Shown here: in pieces, positions 16,828-25,567 of the stretch | Numbering within the stretch: the stretch's first letter is position 1 | Layout: each line of letters begins with the position of its first letter | Assembly: GCA_947623815.1 (NCBI GenBank) | Contig: CANQHO010000004.1 | Location: 1 to 41,259, forward strand | Origin: an uncultured Bacilli bacterium | GTDB lineage: Bacteria > Bacillota_I > Bacilli_A > RF39 > UBA660 | Direction: 5' to 3' | Length of the DNA: 41,259 bases | Notes under the pieces: model-generated | Database searches by the model: none | Told to the model about the DNA's origin: nothing | Seen by the model: only the letters and a program-made list of their open reading frames with translations | Position numbers and translations under genes: made by a program

Positions 16828-18563
16828 TTTTTCAAATCCTTACTATATAAATTTCGATAAAATGGACTAGTTTTTAATAATTCATCATGTGTTCCACTAG
16901 CTATTATTTTACCATCATCAACTACAAATATCTTATCACAGTCTATAACCGTTGACAATCTATGGGCAACTATTAAAATTGTATATTCACCTTTTAAATT
17001 ATTAATGGCTTCTTGAATTTTAGATTGAGTTTCATTATCTAAAGCTGACGTAGCTTCATCAAATAAGATTATTTCGGTTTTCATAAGCAAAGCTCGAGCA
17101 ATAGCTATTCTTTGCTTTTGTCCCCCAGATAAAATTATTCCATTTTCTCCCACTTTTGTTTCATACTTATCTGGTAAAGACATAATATAATCATCAATAC
17201 ATGCCAATTTACATACCTTTCTTATCTCCTCCATACTAGCATCTTCTTTGGCTAGTAATAAATTATCTTTAATAGAAAAATTAAATATATATGGATCTTG
17301 TGTAATAATTGACATATTATCTCTTATAGTAGAACAAGTTAAATCATTTATATCATGACCATCTAATAAAATTTTTCCTTGTTTATTCTGATACATTTTA
17401 GTTATTAAACTGAAAATAGTTGTCTTACCGGCTCCACTTTTACCAACAAAAGCTACTCTTTCATTAGGATGAACTTCAAAATTCATATTTTTAATAACCA
17501 TTTTATCATTATAACCAAATGTTACATTGACAAACCTTATATGTCCTTCTAATTTTTTTACTTCAACATTACCAAATTGTTCTTTTTTAAACTTATCACT
17601 TTGAATTATTTCATATATTCTATCAGCCGCCAAAGTAAATTTTTTATTATATTCCTTTATTTTGATTATTCCGTTTAATAAATTTCTAATTCTAGGTTGA
17701 TAGTTATAAATTATCATAAAGGTTGGTATTGTAAGTAAAGATTTTTGATATAAATAACAACTTATTAAAATAAATATAATGTTAACAATAGTCCGAGCAT
17801 TTTCTTCAATATAAGAATATATTCCATTGATTTTCATTATTCGAACTTGTTCTTTGGTTGCTTCGTCTATTTTATTAGCAGTTTGATTTAAAATATTTTT
17901 TTGAGCATTTAATACTTTTATATCTCTTATTCCTCTAACTAATTCACTAGTTAAACCGGTTTTTTCTTCTTCAATAATTTTTTGTTTTTTTCTAACCTTA
18001 TACTGTTCTGATAATCTTTTTCTATTAATTAAATACATAGATATACAAGTAATTAGAGCATAACAAAATAAATATTTATTCAATAAAAATACTGTAAATA
18101 ATACTCCTAAATTAGATATTACAATAGAAAGCCAATAAGTATATTCCATAAATAAACCAGATATATCTTGAGTATCTTTATTTAACCTATCAATAAATAA
18201 TCCAGATGAATGTTTATCTATTTCTGATATTTCTAAATTTAATATTTCATTAGCTATTGATTTTTGAAAACTTGTTAAAGTTTTTTGGAAAATTTTTTGA
18301 TAAAACAATCCTTTAAAAAAATATAAAATGTATAATATGATTTCCATAAAACAAACTAATAATGCAGAAAGAATTATTTGATCAATTACACCATTAGTAA
18401 TATTGATTATTACTTTAGCCGACATTAATGGTAAAACAGCAGTTACTATAGCTTCAAATATACTAACTATTCCATACCAAATTAAATTTGTTTTAGATTT
18501 TTTTATGTACTTCCATGTTCTTTTAGCATTTAACAATAAGTTTGTTTTTTCTTTTTTTAACAC
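16824..18563 (-). CDS. ABC exporter half-transporter (permease-ATPase fusion), copy B
   Basis: 579 residues with the same layout as copy A: a membrane domain over the first 310 residues and the coupling segment GLTSELVRGIRDIKVLNAQ. The nucleotide-binding domain has GKSGAGKT, IITQDPYIF, LSGGQKQR, IILFDE and AHRLST, all intact. The start is GTG at 18563 behind GGGGTGG; no ATG is better placed. It is the first gene of the exporter cluster, followed by the mini-gene and the TetR-type regulator, and has its own weaker promoter. Paired half-transporters that share so much sequence commonly work as heterodimers. Substrate unknown; drugs, peptides or lipids are possible. Confidence 0.92.
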   Translation of the reverse strand: MLKKEKTNLLLNAKRTWKYIKKSKTNLIWYGIVSIFEAIVTAVLPLMSAKVIINITNGVIDQIILSALLVCFMEIILYILYFFKGLFYQKIFQKTLTSFQKSIANEILNLEISEIDKHSSGLFIDRLNKDTQDISGLFMEYTYWLSIVISNLGVLFTVFLLNKYLFCYALITCISMYLINRKRLSEQYKVRKKQKIIEEEKTGLTSELVRGIRDIKVLNAQKNILNQTANKIDEATKEQVRIMKINGIYSYIEENARTIVNIIFILISCYLYQKSLLTIPTFMIIYNYQPRIRNLLNGIIKIKEYNKKFTLAADRIYEIIQSDKFKKEQFGNVEVKKLEGHIRFVNVTFGYNDKMVIKNMNFEVHPNERVAFVGKSGAGKTTIFSLITKMYQNKQGKILLDGHDINDLTCSTIRDNMSIITQDPYIFNFSIKDNLLLAKEDASMEEIRKVCKLACIDDYIMSLPDKYETKVGENGIILSGGQKQRIAIARALLMKTEIILFDEATSALDNETQSKIQEAINNLKGEYTILIVAHRLSTVIDCDKIFVVDDGKIIASGTHDELLKTSPFYRNLYSKDLKK

Positions 18564-18593
18564 ACTACCACCCCTTTTTTTAAATATACATAT

Positions 18594-18621
18594 ATTCTAC
18601 ATTATTTAAGATAGAATACAA
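18594..18621 (-). promoter_or_regulatory. probable promoter of ABC copy B
   Basis: On the minus strand: TTGTAT (18616-18621), 16-nt spacer, TAGAAT (18594-18599). It matches the consensus only moderately and lies 31 nt before the GTG start. Confidence 0.45.
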
Positions 18622-18624
18622 GCC

Positions 18625-18653
18625 TTGTTTTTTAAGGAAAAAAATGGTATAAT
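18625..18653 (+). promoter_or_regulatory. orphan + strand promoter-like sequence
   Basis: TTGTTT (18625-18630), 17-nt spacer with TGG before it, TATAAT (18648-18653). No + strand gene follows. Within 15 nt it meets the ATPase-gene terminator hairpin, so any transcript would be very short or antisense to the ATPase gene. Confidence 0.35.
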
Positions 18654-18661
18654 ATAGGTAC

Positions 18662-18684
18662 AAAAAAATCACTGAATGTGACTT
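18662..18684 (-). terminator. intrinsic terminator of the AAA ATPase gene
   Basis: In minus-strand RNA, AAGTCAC and GTGATTT pair (7 bp with one G-U) around a 5-nt loop and run into seven U. It lies 2 nt past the TAA stop at 18686. The + strand version has one mismatch. Confidence 0.65.
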
Positions 18685-18685
18685 T

Positions 18686-19882
18686 TTATTTTTCTAATAA
18701 CCAATCTATAATGTTTTTATGAATAATACCATTTTTAGAAAAATCAAATTTATCCATTGTTAAAACATATTTGGGATAATTATCATTTACTTTATCATAG
18801 ACATCAAATTCTCTTTTTATAACTGTTTCATCAGTTAATATATACGCTACTTGAATATATATTTTTTCTTCAAATCTAGTAGCGATAAAATCTATTTCTT
18901 GATTATCAGTATTACCTATATTTACTTTATATCCTCTGGATATTAGTTCATTATAAACAATATTTTCTAAATAAGAACCTATTTGTTCTTTTTTCCCCTC
19001 ATTTAAAATATTTGTAAAACCTAAATCAGTTAAGTAATATTTATATTTACCTGTTAAAATTCTTTTTCCTCTAATATCATATCTTTCGGCTTTTTCTATT
19101 AACATAGATTTAGTTATGTATTCAACATAATTATATATTGTTTCAATAGAAACACCTCGCGATTCACTTTCAAAATATTTACATATAGCCGTTGGAGAAA
19201 ATGTTTGAGATGGAGTTGTTATTATATAGGTTACGATTCTATTTAACAGGTCTATATCTTTAACAGAAAATCTTTTAATAATGTCTTTAATAATAATAGA
19301 ATCATAAACATCATTTAAATAAGTTTTTTTAGACCAATCATCTTCTTGCATAAACCGTTGGGGCATACCACCCCATTTAATATAATCTTCAAATTCTAAT
19401 TCAATATCTTTTTTGTTTTTTAATTTTTTTAATTCTACTACTTCACTAAAAGTAAAAGGAGTTATTTTAAAACTAACATATCTTCCGGCAATATGAGTCG
19501 CTAAATCACCTGATAATAAATCACTATTAGAACCTGTTATAAATATAGAAGTATTTTTGGTAGCCCTAAAAGAATTAATTACTTTTTCCCAAGAAGTAAC
19601 GTTTTGAATTTCATCAAAAAATAAGTAATATTTTTTTTGATCTTTTATTTTATCTTTCACATATTTATTTAATTTTTTAGGCTCTGTATATTCTTCAAAG
19701 TCAAAATCTTCAAAGTTTATATATATTATATGGTCTTCTTTTATTCCATTTTGTTTTAGTTCATCAATTATTTGAGTTAATATAACAGATTTTCCAGAAC
19801 GTCTTATCCCTATAATAACTTTTATCAAATCTTGATTATAAAAAGGCCTTATTTGGTCTAAATATCTATGTCTAATTACCAT
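18686..19882 (-). CDS. AAA-family ATPase with C-terminal DUF4143-type domain
   Basis: 398 residues, typical of the widespread family of predicted ATPases with AAA_14 and DUF4143 domains. Seen: Walker A GIRRSGKS at 25-32, Walker B YLFFDEIQNV with Asp90-Glu91, sensor-like FITGSNSDLLSG, then a winged-helix-like middle. The DUF4143 end has GSYLENIVYNELISRGY, IGNTDNQEIDFIA and KIYIQVAYI, which resembles a PD-(D/E)xK nuclease fold. The cellular role of this family is not established; members are frequent in mobile and gut genomes. The ATG follows AAGGAGGG. It is monocistronic, with a fully consensus promoter and its own terminator. Confidence 0.88.
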   Translation of the reverse strand: MVIRHRYLDQIRPFYNQDLIKVIIGIRRSGKSVILTQIIDELKQNGIKEDHIIYINFEDFDFEEYTEPKKLNKYVKDKIKDQKKYYLFFDEIQNVTSWEKVINSFRATKNTSIFITGSNSDLLSGDLATHIAGRYVSFKITPFTFSEVVELKKLKNKKDIELEFEDYIKWGGMPQRFMQEDDWSKKTYLNDVYDSIIIKDIIKRFSVKDIDLLNRIVTYIITTPSQTFSPTAICKYFESESRGVSIETIYNYVEYITKSMLIEKAERYDIRGKRILTGKYKYYLTDLGFTNILNEGKKEQIGSYLENIVYNELISRGYKVNIGNTDNQEIDFIATRFEEKIYIQVAYILTDETVIKREFDVYDKVNDNYPKYVLTMDKFDFSKNGIIHKNIIDWLLEK

Positions 19883-19903
19883 TTTATCCCTCCTTTTGTT
19901 ATT

Positions 19904-19932
19904 ATTATATTATTTTTTATCATTTATGTCAA
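19904..19932 (-). promoter_or_regulatory. fully consensus promoter of the AAA ATPase gene
   Basis: On the minus strand: TTGACA (19927-19932), 17-nt spacer, TATAAT (19904-19909), about 22 nt before the ATG. Confidence 0.82.
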
Positions 19933-19958
19933 TTTATTACTGTATGTAGTAATAAATT
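19931..19958. repeat. 11-bp inverted repeat abutting the ATPase -35 box
   Basis: AATTTATTACT (19931-19941) and AGTAATAAATT (19948-19958) are perfect complements around a 6-nt spacer. The repeat shares two bases with the -35 hexamer. It could be an operator for the ATPase promoter. A T-run on the + side also makes it look like a + strand terminator, although no + strand gene ends here. Confidence 0.55.
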
Positions 19959-20066
19959 GCTTTTTTGTGTTGTTTTTTCTTTTTTAGTAAAATTTTTGAT
20001 TATCTAAACATTCTTTAGTTTGTAAATAAATAGAAGGGGATTCATTTTTTTAAATTTATTATTTTC

Positions 20067-21245
20067 TTACCTTCTGTAATTTTTTTCATTAATTATATTT
20101 ATGGATTCTTGTTTTTGTCTATCAAAATTATCAATATAATCTTCAATTGTATTTTCTATTAAATAATCTGGTTCAAAGATATTAGGTTCAAAATATTTAT
20201 GATTAACTGCATTATTTTTAAACTTTTTAAAATCTTCTTTATTTTTTATACAATATAATGAATATTTATTATTTTCTTTCGGAAAACAGAAATATTTATT
20301 AGCTACACATAAAGTAAATTCATCATAAGGAAAAACCTTTATATTACCAAAAGCATTTAAATCGGTAGCTATTTTTGTTCCTACAAATTTACTTCCAATA
20401 TTATATAAATCAACTATCGCAAACCTACCAGATGAAAATACTTTTTCATCTATTAAAGTTACTATTTTTTTATCTTTTAAAAACTCTATCAACGGTCTTA
20501 TAATACGAGAGTCTCCACCACCATTCCCTCTTAAATCAATTATAAACTTATTTATATTATTTTCTTCGGCCAACTTTGATATTTTATCTACTAATTCTAA
20601 CATTTGGTTTTGATAATTTTCACGACAAGATTTATACACAATATAAATAATATCATCTATTAATTCAAAATAATAATTCGGTTTAATATTTTTAGAAGTT
20701 AATAAATAATGTTCTTTTTGATTTAAAATTATATTTGTTTTTTTATTTCCTAATAATATTTCAAAATTAAAATCACGGATATTATTATCAATAGATGGCA
20801 ATGATTTTATTATATTTGCTCTGTAAAATGAACCTTCAATATTACTACTCAAATATTCTTTAGTTGAATAAGCTGTTATTGCTTCTTTTTCTTTAATTAA
20901 TTTTTTTATGTCTACATTGTTTATCTTTAAAACTTGTCCATACAAAAATTCTTGTTTTTCTTGATCTATTTCTGTTATATATAATTTATCATCTATATAC
21001 TTAAAGCGTATAGGTAAAAATATTCCATCTTTCCAATATAACTGGGTATGAGAATCAAAACGACCAAATATTTTTTTTATTATTAAGTTAAATACATAAT
21101 AAAAATCATAATCATCTTGGATTTTATATTTTTGTAAAACTTCTTTTATAAAAACTTCTAAATCTTTTTTAGATATATTGAAATACATATCTAAATGATT
21201 TTCTTCTACTAGTTTTAACATTTCTTTTAATTTATCTATATACAT
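20067..21245 (-). CDS. S41-family (C-terminal-processing-type) peptidase, copy 2
   Basis: 392 residues, a close paralogue of the 6898-8067 gene, near-identical over the first 70 residues (LKLVEENHLDMYFNI). The S41 core is kept: FIIDLRGNGGGDSRIIRPLI and KVFSSGRFAIVDLYNIGS, with Ser in FSSG as nucleophile candidate. There is no signal peptide, so a cytoplasmic site is expected. The C-terminal PNIFEPDYLIENTIEDYIDN is shared with copy 1, while the middle (residues 75-190) and a Cys/Phe-rich loop near 310-325 differ, suggesting altered substrate specificity. The ATG follows GGAGG. It lies downstream of the broken subtilase gene on the same strand. Confidence 0.75.
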   Translation of the reverse strand: MYIDKLKEMLKLVEENHLDMYFNISKKDLEVFIKEVLQKYKIQDDYDFYYVFNLIIKKIFGRFDSHTQLYWKDGIFLPIRFKYIDDKLYITEIDQEKQEFLYGQVLKINNVDIKKLIKEKEAITAYSTKEYLSSNIEGSFYRANIIKSLPSIDNNIRDFNFEILLGNKKTNIILNQKEHYLLTSKNIKPNYYFELIDDIIYIVYKSCRENYQNQMLELVDKISKLAEENNINKFIIDLRGNGGGDSRIIRPLIEFLKDKKIVTLIDEKVFSSGRFAIVDLYNIGSKFVGTKIATDLNAFGNIKVFPYDEFTLCVANKYFCFPKENNKYSLYCIKNKEDFKKFKNNAVNHKYFEPNIFEPDYLIENTIEDYIDNFDRQKQESINIINEKNYRR

Positions 21246-21310
21246 AATTCCTCCGATAATTCACTAGTAATATCATAAACTTACTATATACTAATATTGA
21301 TACTTAAAAT

Positions 21311-22369
21311 TTATCTTGTTTTTTTATTTTCTTTTAAATAATTTATTACCCCATTTATATTAAAAAATGTTATTTCATTATTTATTTGTTTGGTTTCATT
21401 AGAAATATCTACAAATTCATCATAAGTTAAATCCGGTTTTAACTGAAGAGCTAAAGCAAAGAACTCCGCTAATTTAGGTATACTCCAACTATATGTTGCT
21501 TGTCCACAATATAAATAATCATTTTTAGTTGTAACTAATGGAGTCATTTTTCCACCAGTTGAAATAGTCATGTGAGATGTTAATTCGTTTTCATTGACAC
21601 TAAGTAATTGCCAATCAGAATAATAAAACTCTTTAGTATTTGAATCTTTATTTATACAAGTAAAATTTTCTCCAAATATTAAAGAATCGATAATGTAACA
21701 TCCTTGAGATAATAATTTTTCTTTTATATCTTCAAATTCTTTATTTCCCCTATATAAAGAAGCCGAAATATTGATAATTTTGATATTAGCACCTTTTTTA
21801 TTTTGGTTATATATATCCTTTAAGGCAACCATATCATCAGTTATTGTATTCTTACCTTGTCTTGTACCATAAAACCATAAATTAACTTTAGGTGCAACTC
21901 CTAAATTTTTACCGCATAATTGGGTTGCTACTGTAGCTCCATGAAAATGAACTGGACATTCATTATGACAATTTTTATAACTTACCAAACATTCTTTTAT
22001 TTCATTTGGGACAGTTTCAAAGGCAAAATCTATTATAGCTACATTTACTCCTTCTCCATTTATTCCATCATTATGTAACTTTTGTAATTCTTCATCGACA
22101 TGAAATATACTATCATTAAAGTGAAATGGATGCTTATCAGGAAAAATAGTTCTAGTTAAAAAAGGAACTTTTCTAATAATTTTATTACTAATATTATCTT
22201 AAAATTGACAATTTGTTAAATCGTCAAAACAAAAGCCCCAATTTATAAAATAGCTTTTTCTAATCAATAATTGTTGCTCTAACCAATTACCTGTAATTAA
22301 ATTAGGTATTTCAGGTAAATCATTTTTAACAACTTCAACCCAATCTTCATATTTATTATATTTATTCAT
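21311..22369 (-). pseudogene. S8 subtilisin-like peptidase gene interrupted by one in-frame TAA
   Basis: A single frame runs from the ATG at 22369 to the stop at 21311, except for one TAA at 22199-22201 (codon 57). Upstream are 56 codons (MNKYNKYEDWVEVVKNDLPE...). Downstream, the subtilase triad is visible in the same frame: Asp114 in GVNVAIIDFAFE, His143 in HFHGATVA, and Ser294 in TYSWSIPKLAEF. The regions GVAPKVNLWFYG and LKPDLTYDEF also fit the family. The Ser motif departs from GTSxA/SxP. No ATG follows the stop before His143; a TTG at 21988 would lose Asp114. It is either a recent pseudogene or is expressed by readthrough or an unusual start. It begins 14 nt after the GNAT stop. Confidence 0.75.
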
Positions 22370-22383
22370 ATTTTCATCATTCC

Positions 22384-22923
22384 TTATTTTTTATTATTAA
22401 ACTCATAATATATTTTAGATAAATTTTTAAAATACATAACATACTCTACTAGCAATGTATCATCTAAGTATTCTTCTTTTATATCAATTTGTTTTCCACC
22501 AAATCTTTCGTAAAAATCTATATTTTTATTTCCTTTTAATACATTAAGTATCATATCTTGATAATTTAAGTTAATTAGTTCTTCAATTCCTTTTAAAAAT
22601 AATTTTTTACCTAATCCTATTTTTTGATATTCTTTCAATACATATAAAGCATATATTTCCCCAACATTAGGATAATTATCATTGTTAGATTTACCATATG
22701 TAATAAATCCAACTACTTTATCATCAACAGTAGCAACAAATATATTGTTTTTTTCTTCAATAATTCTTTTCATATTAGGTACAACTTTATCAATTCTACT
22801 TAGTTTATCATTTAATATTTTACTAGGTATTAAATTTTTATATGTTGTTGCCCAAGTATAAGTATTAACAATCACTATATCTCTAGCATCCTTAACTTCT
22901 GCTTTTCTAACTACTATTTTCAT
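22384..22923 (-). CDS. GNAT-family N-acetyltransferase
   Basis: 179 residues, the usual length for the family, which transfers an acetyl group from acetyl-CoA to an amine. The start IVVRKAEVKDARDIVIVNTY is the typical GNAT first strand and helix. VGFITYGKS and GEIYALYVLKEYQKIGLGKK hold motif A with the acetyl-CoA pyrophosphate loop (QKIGLGKK), and FYERFGGKQID is motif B. Substrate unknown. The gene sits between a HExxH protein and the broken subtilase on the same strand, with only 14 nt to the latter, so they probably share a transcript. Confidence 0.88.
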   Translation of the reverse strand: MKIVVRKAEVKDARDIVIVNTYTWATTYKNLIPSKILNDKLSRIDKVVPNMKRIIEEKNNIFVATVDDKVVGFITYGKSNNDNYPNVGEIYALYVLKEYQKIGLGKKLFLKGIEELINLNYQDMILNVLKGNKNIDFYERFGGKQIDIKEEYLDDTLLVEYVMYFKNLSKIYYEFNNKK

Positions 22924-22987
22924 ATTTTTTCCTTTCGACTATTTTTACCAATTTATTATGTTTTAATATTAAATAAATATTCTAAGA

Positions 22988-24028
22988 TTATTTCATTTTT
23001 AAATTATTTTCTTTTAAATACTCAATTATCGAATTAAATAAATTTATTTCAAAATCCTTGTCTTTTATGTCAATTCCAATACTCAAACAAATATCATAAA
23101 CACTTTTATTATCATATTCACCTATATGATTATTTAAATAAACAATATCTTCAAATTTAGAATATTTACGAGCTAAAAATACAAGAAATGTCCCTAAAAT
23201 ATAACGATAGTCTGATGAAATAAAAGGCTCACATAATATTTTTCCTAAAGATTGAGGCTCTTCTTTTACTTCTAATTCCCTCATTTTCTCTATACTACTG
23301 AAAACTCTATAATTTTCTTGACATTCACGTTCAAAAACTTCTGGTTTAATATCTATAATATATTGTCTTAAAAAATGAATGGTGTTTTCATCTATACTTC
23401 CAAATTTAATGAAGGCTAATAAAACGATTTCATAATTAAAAAATTGTATTGATGACTCTTTAATATTTTTAATTCTACTAAAATAATCAATTTCTTTTTT
23501 ATTTATTCCTTTAGATAATAAATAATCCGTAGCATAAAATTCAAAATAAATAGATAAAAATTCTGTAAAAAGATAAACATTTTCCGTTCTTTTTTTAGTA
23601 TTTGTATAATGAATAAATTCGTGAACTAAATTAATCACATCATTATAATTAAATTCTCTATTTACATTAATTAGTTGTCTTACTAGTTTTCCATTTTTTA
23701 TCTCTGTATTACAATGAGAATCTTTGTATTCATTGTCATAGCTAAAATCCAACTCCCCAGTTTTAATCAAATTATCAAAATCTTTAAGATAATTAGAATC
23801 AATAGTTTCTATAATTTCTCTAGTTAATAGATAAATATCTTCAAATGTCAATTTATTCTGAACTACTTCTATATCTAAAGAATCATAATACTTATTCATA
23901 AATTGTAAAAAATCATCATTTAAAATACGTATCTCATTTATATTATCTAATAAAAATGAATCTTCTTTTTGTAAGTAATTACAAATATCATTTAAATAAA
24001 CATTTAATTTTTCATATTTTTCCTTCAT
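22988..24028 (-). CDS. HExxH-containing predicted metallopeptidase
   Basis: 346 residues, no signal peptide or membrane segment. A zinc-binding HEFIH lies at 136-140 in DVINLVHEFIHYTN, and Glu156 and Glu163 follow at a spacing that fits the third ligand of a gluzincin (TEFLSIYFEFYATDYL). The body is helical and acidic. No named family is recognised, but the order of elements recalls the M3 protein encoded just upstream at 24158-25480. The C-terminal third (residues 250-346) has no visible motif. Whether it is active is unknown; the zinc-site reading rests on the motif alone. Start: ATG at 24028 behind GAGGTG. Confidence 0.65.
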   Translation of the reverse strand: MKEKYEKLNVYLNDICNYLQKEDSFLLDNINEIRILNDDFLQFMNKYYDSLDIEVVQNKLTFEDIYLLTREIIETIDSNYLKDFDNLIKTGELDFSYDNEYKDSHCNTEIKNGKLVRQLINVNREFNYNDVINLVHEFIHYTNTKKRTENVYLFTEFLSIYFEFYATDYLLSKGINKKEIDYFSRIKNIKESSIQFFNYEIVLLAFIKFGSIDENTIHFLRQYIIDIKPEVFERECQENYRVFSSIEKMRELEVKEEPQSLGKILCEPFISSDYRYILGTFLVFLARKYSKFEDIVYLNNHIGEYDNKSVYDICLSIGIDIKDKDFEINLFNSIIEYLKENNLKMK

Positions 24029-24157
24029 TGCTTACACCTCAATTAAAGTTTGTTTTATATATTATTTTCTTATGTCTTGATTCTTTAGTATTATTTTATA
24101 TTGAAAATATTGATTAAGATTTGGCATGTTTTATATTTTAGCACATTTTCTATTAAA

Positions 24158-25480
24158 TCACATTTTATTTTCCTTTTTACTCCTATCAAAACAATTTAAA
24201 GTATTAAAAAAATTATCATATAATTCCATATTATTTATTTCAATTCCTACAATATTTAATATTTTAGATATTTCAACTCTCTCATTTTCTTTTAACATTT
24301 TTTCTAACAACTTAATATCAATTTCTTTATTTATGAATTTATTTGCTAATAATATTGCAATTATAAAACCTATTGCATAGTTTATATCATAATAATCGTT
24401 AAAAATAAAATTTATATGTTTTTCAAAATCTATATCAAAATCTTTTAATAAATCTATATTTATTACATTGTAATTTTGATGAACAAAATACTCTAATTTT
24501 AAAGAATTTATAGCATCAATAAAAAAATTATTAAATAATGAATTAAATACATTAGTTTTTTCTACATCATCTATTTCATTTAGTAAAATAATTTCATTAA
24601 ACATAGAAAACATTTCACTTATAAATTGGTTAGGGCTATAATCTATCAAATTATTATCGCTAGCAATTATATAATGATAAGCATGGGATATTTCATGAAA
24701 CAATCTATCTACACTTTCTAAATCATTATTAAAATTTATAAAAATTGCTGGCTCCTTCTTATAAGAATTTAAAACAAAACTTTTACTATTTAAAATAATA
24801 TTGTTACATAGTTTTTCTATAATGTTTTTATTCAAATATTTATCTGAAATATTTTGAATAATTTTAAATGTTTCATTTAATGAATAATATTTTTTAACTA
24901 CATCATCTTTTATTTTAATTTTTTCAATATCTAAATTGATTAAATAAATAAAAATATCTTTACTTATTCCTAATTCATTTATTTTATAATCTAAAAATGA
25001 TGAATACCCCAAAATATGGGCCATTTGTTCTTTAAGTTCAACATACTTTTTTAAATACCCTATTTTATCATTAAGATTCATTTCATTTTTAAACACACTA
25101 TTAAATATTTCTTCACTTTTTTGATATAAAATTTCATATTCATTAGTTTTATTACTATTTTTTATTGCATCCTCAATATATATTTTGTAATGTTTATCAA
25201 TATCATTTATATCTATTTTAGTTAATAAATTAATAATAATATTAGTTTGTTTTAATTCAAACATACTATATAAATCGATAATTTTTTTAGTCTTAGTATT
25301 TTCTTTTTTTAAAATAGTTGCTTCAATATTATAATACTTATCATAAATATTTATATAATAATATATTGTAGCCAACTTATCTATTATATTTACATCATCT
25401 TTATTTTCTATTTTTTCTATTTCATTTTTTAATTCATCATAACTTTTTAAATCTTTTTCATATGATTTTAATATATTCAT
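24158..25480 (-). CDS. M3-family-like oligoendopeptidase, short form
   Basis: 440 residues, cytoplasmic. The zinc motif reads FHEISHAYHY at 261-270 (HExxH at 262-266), preceded by NDLESVDRL. Glu289 and Glu296 in FISEMFSMFNEIILLNEI follow at about 25-30 residues, as in oligoendopeptidase F (HExxH plus downstream Glu). YNVINIDLLKD and YDINYAIGFIIAILLANKF resemble the C-terminal substrate-pocket helices of M3 enzymes, and the N-terminal half is a long helical domain. PepF has about 600 residues, so this form is reduced. It would cleave short peptides. Start: ATG behind AAGGTGG. It is followed in the same direction by the second HExxH protein. Confidence 0.75.
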   Translation of the reverse strand: MNILKSYEKDLKSYDELKNEIEKIENKDDVNIIDKLATIYYYINIYDKYYNIEATILKKENTKTKKIIDLYSMFELKQTNIIINLLTKIDINDIDKHYKIYIEDAIKNSNKTNEYEILYQKSEEIFNSVFKNEMNLNDKIGYLKKYVELKEQMAHILGYSSFLDYKINELGISKDIFIYLINLDIEKIKIKDDVVKKYYSLNETFKIIQNISDKYLNKNIIEKLCNNIILNSKSFVLNSYKKEPAIFINFNNDLESVDRLFHEISHAYHYIIASDNNLIDYSPNQFISEMFSMFNEIILLNEIDDVEKTNVFNSLFNNFFIDAINSLKLEYFVHQNYNVINIDLLKDFDIDFEKHINFIFNDYYDINYAIGFIIAILLANKFINKEIDIKLLEKMLKENERVEISKILNIVGIEINNMELYDNFFNTLNCFDRSKKENKM

Positions 25481-25567
25481 AATTATACCACCTTATCATG
25501 AATAATATCTTAATTTTAAATATTTTTTTATATCATTCTTCTAAAAATTTCATTATCCATTTTGTTG

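Noticed and set aside
24126-24380. A + strand hydrophobic frame of 84 codons near the M3-like gene.
   Set aside because: It overlaps the 3' end of the M3-like gene on the other strand. Its Phe/Leu/Ile content mirrors the antisense of an Asn/Lys/Glu-rich sequence, and no binding site is present.
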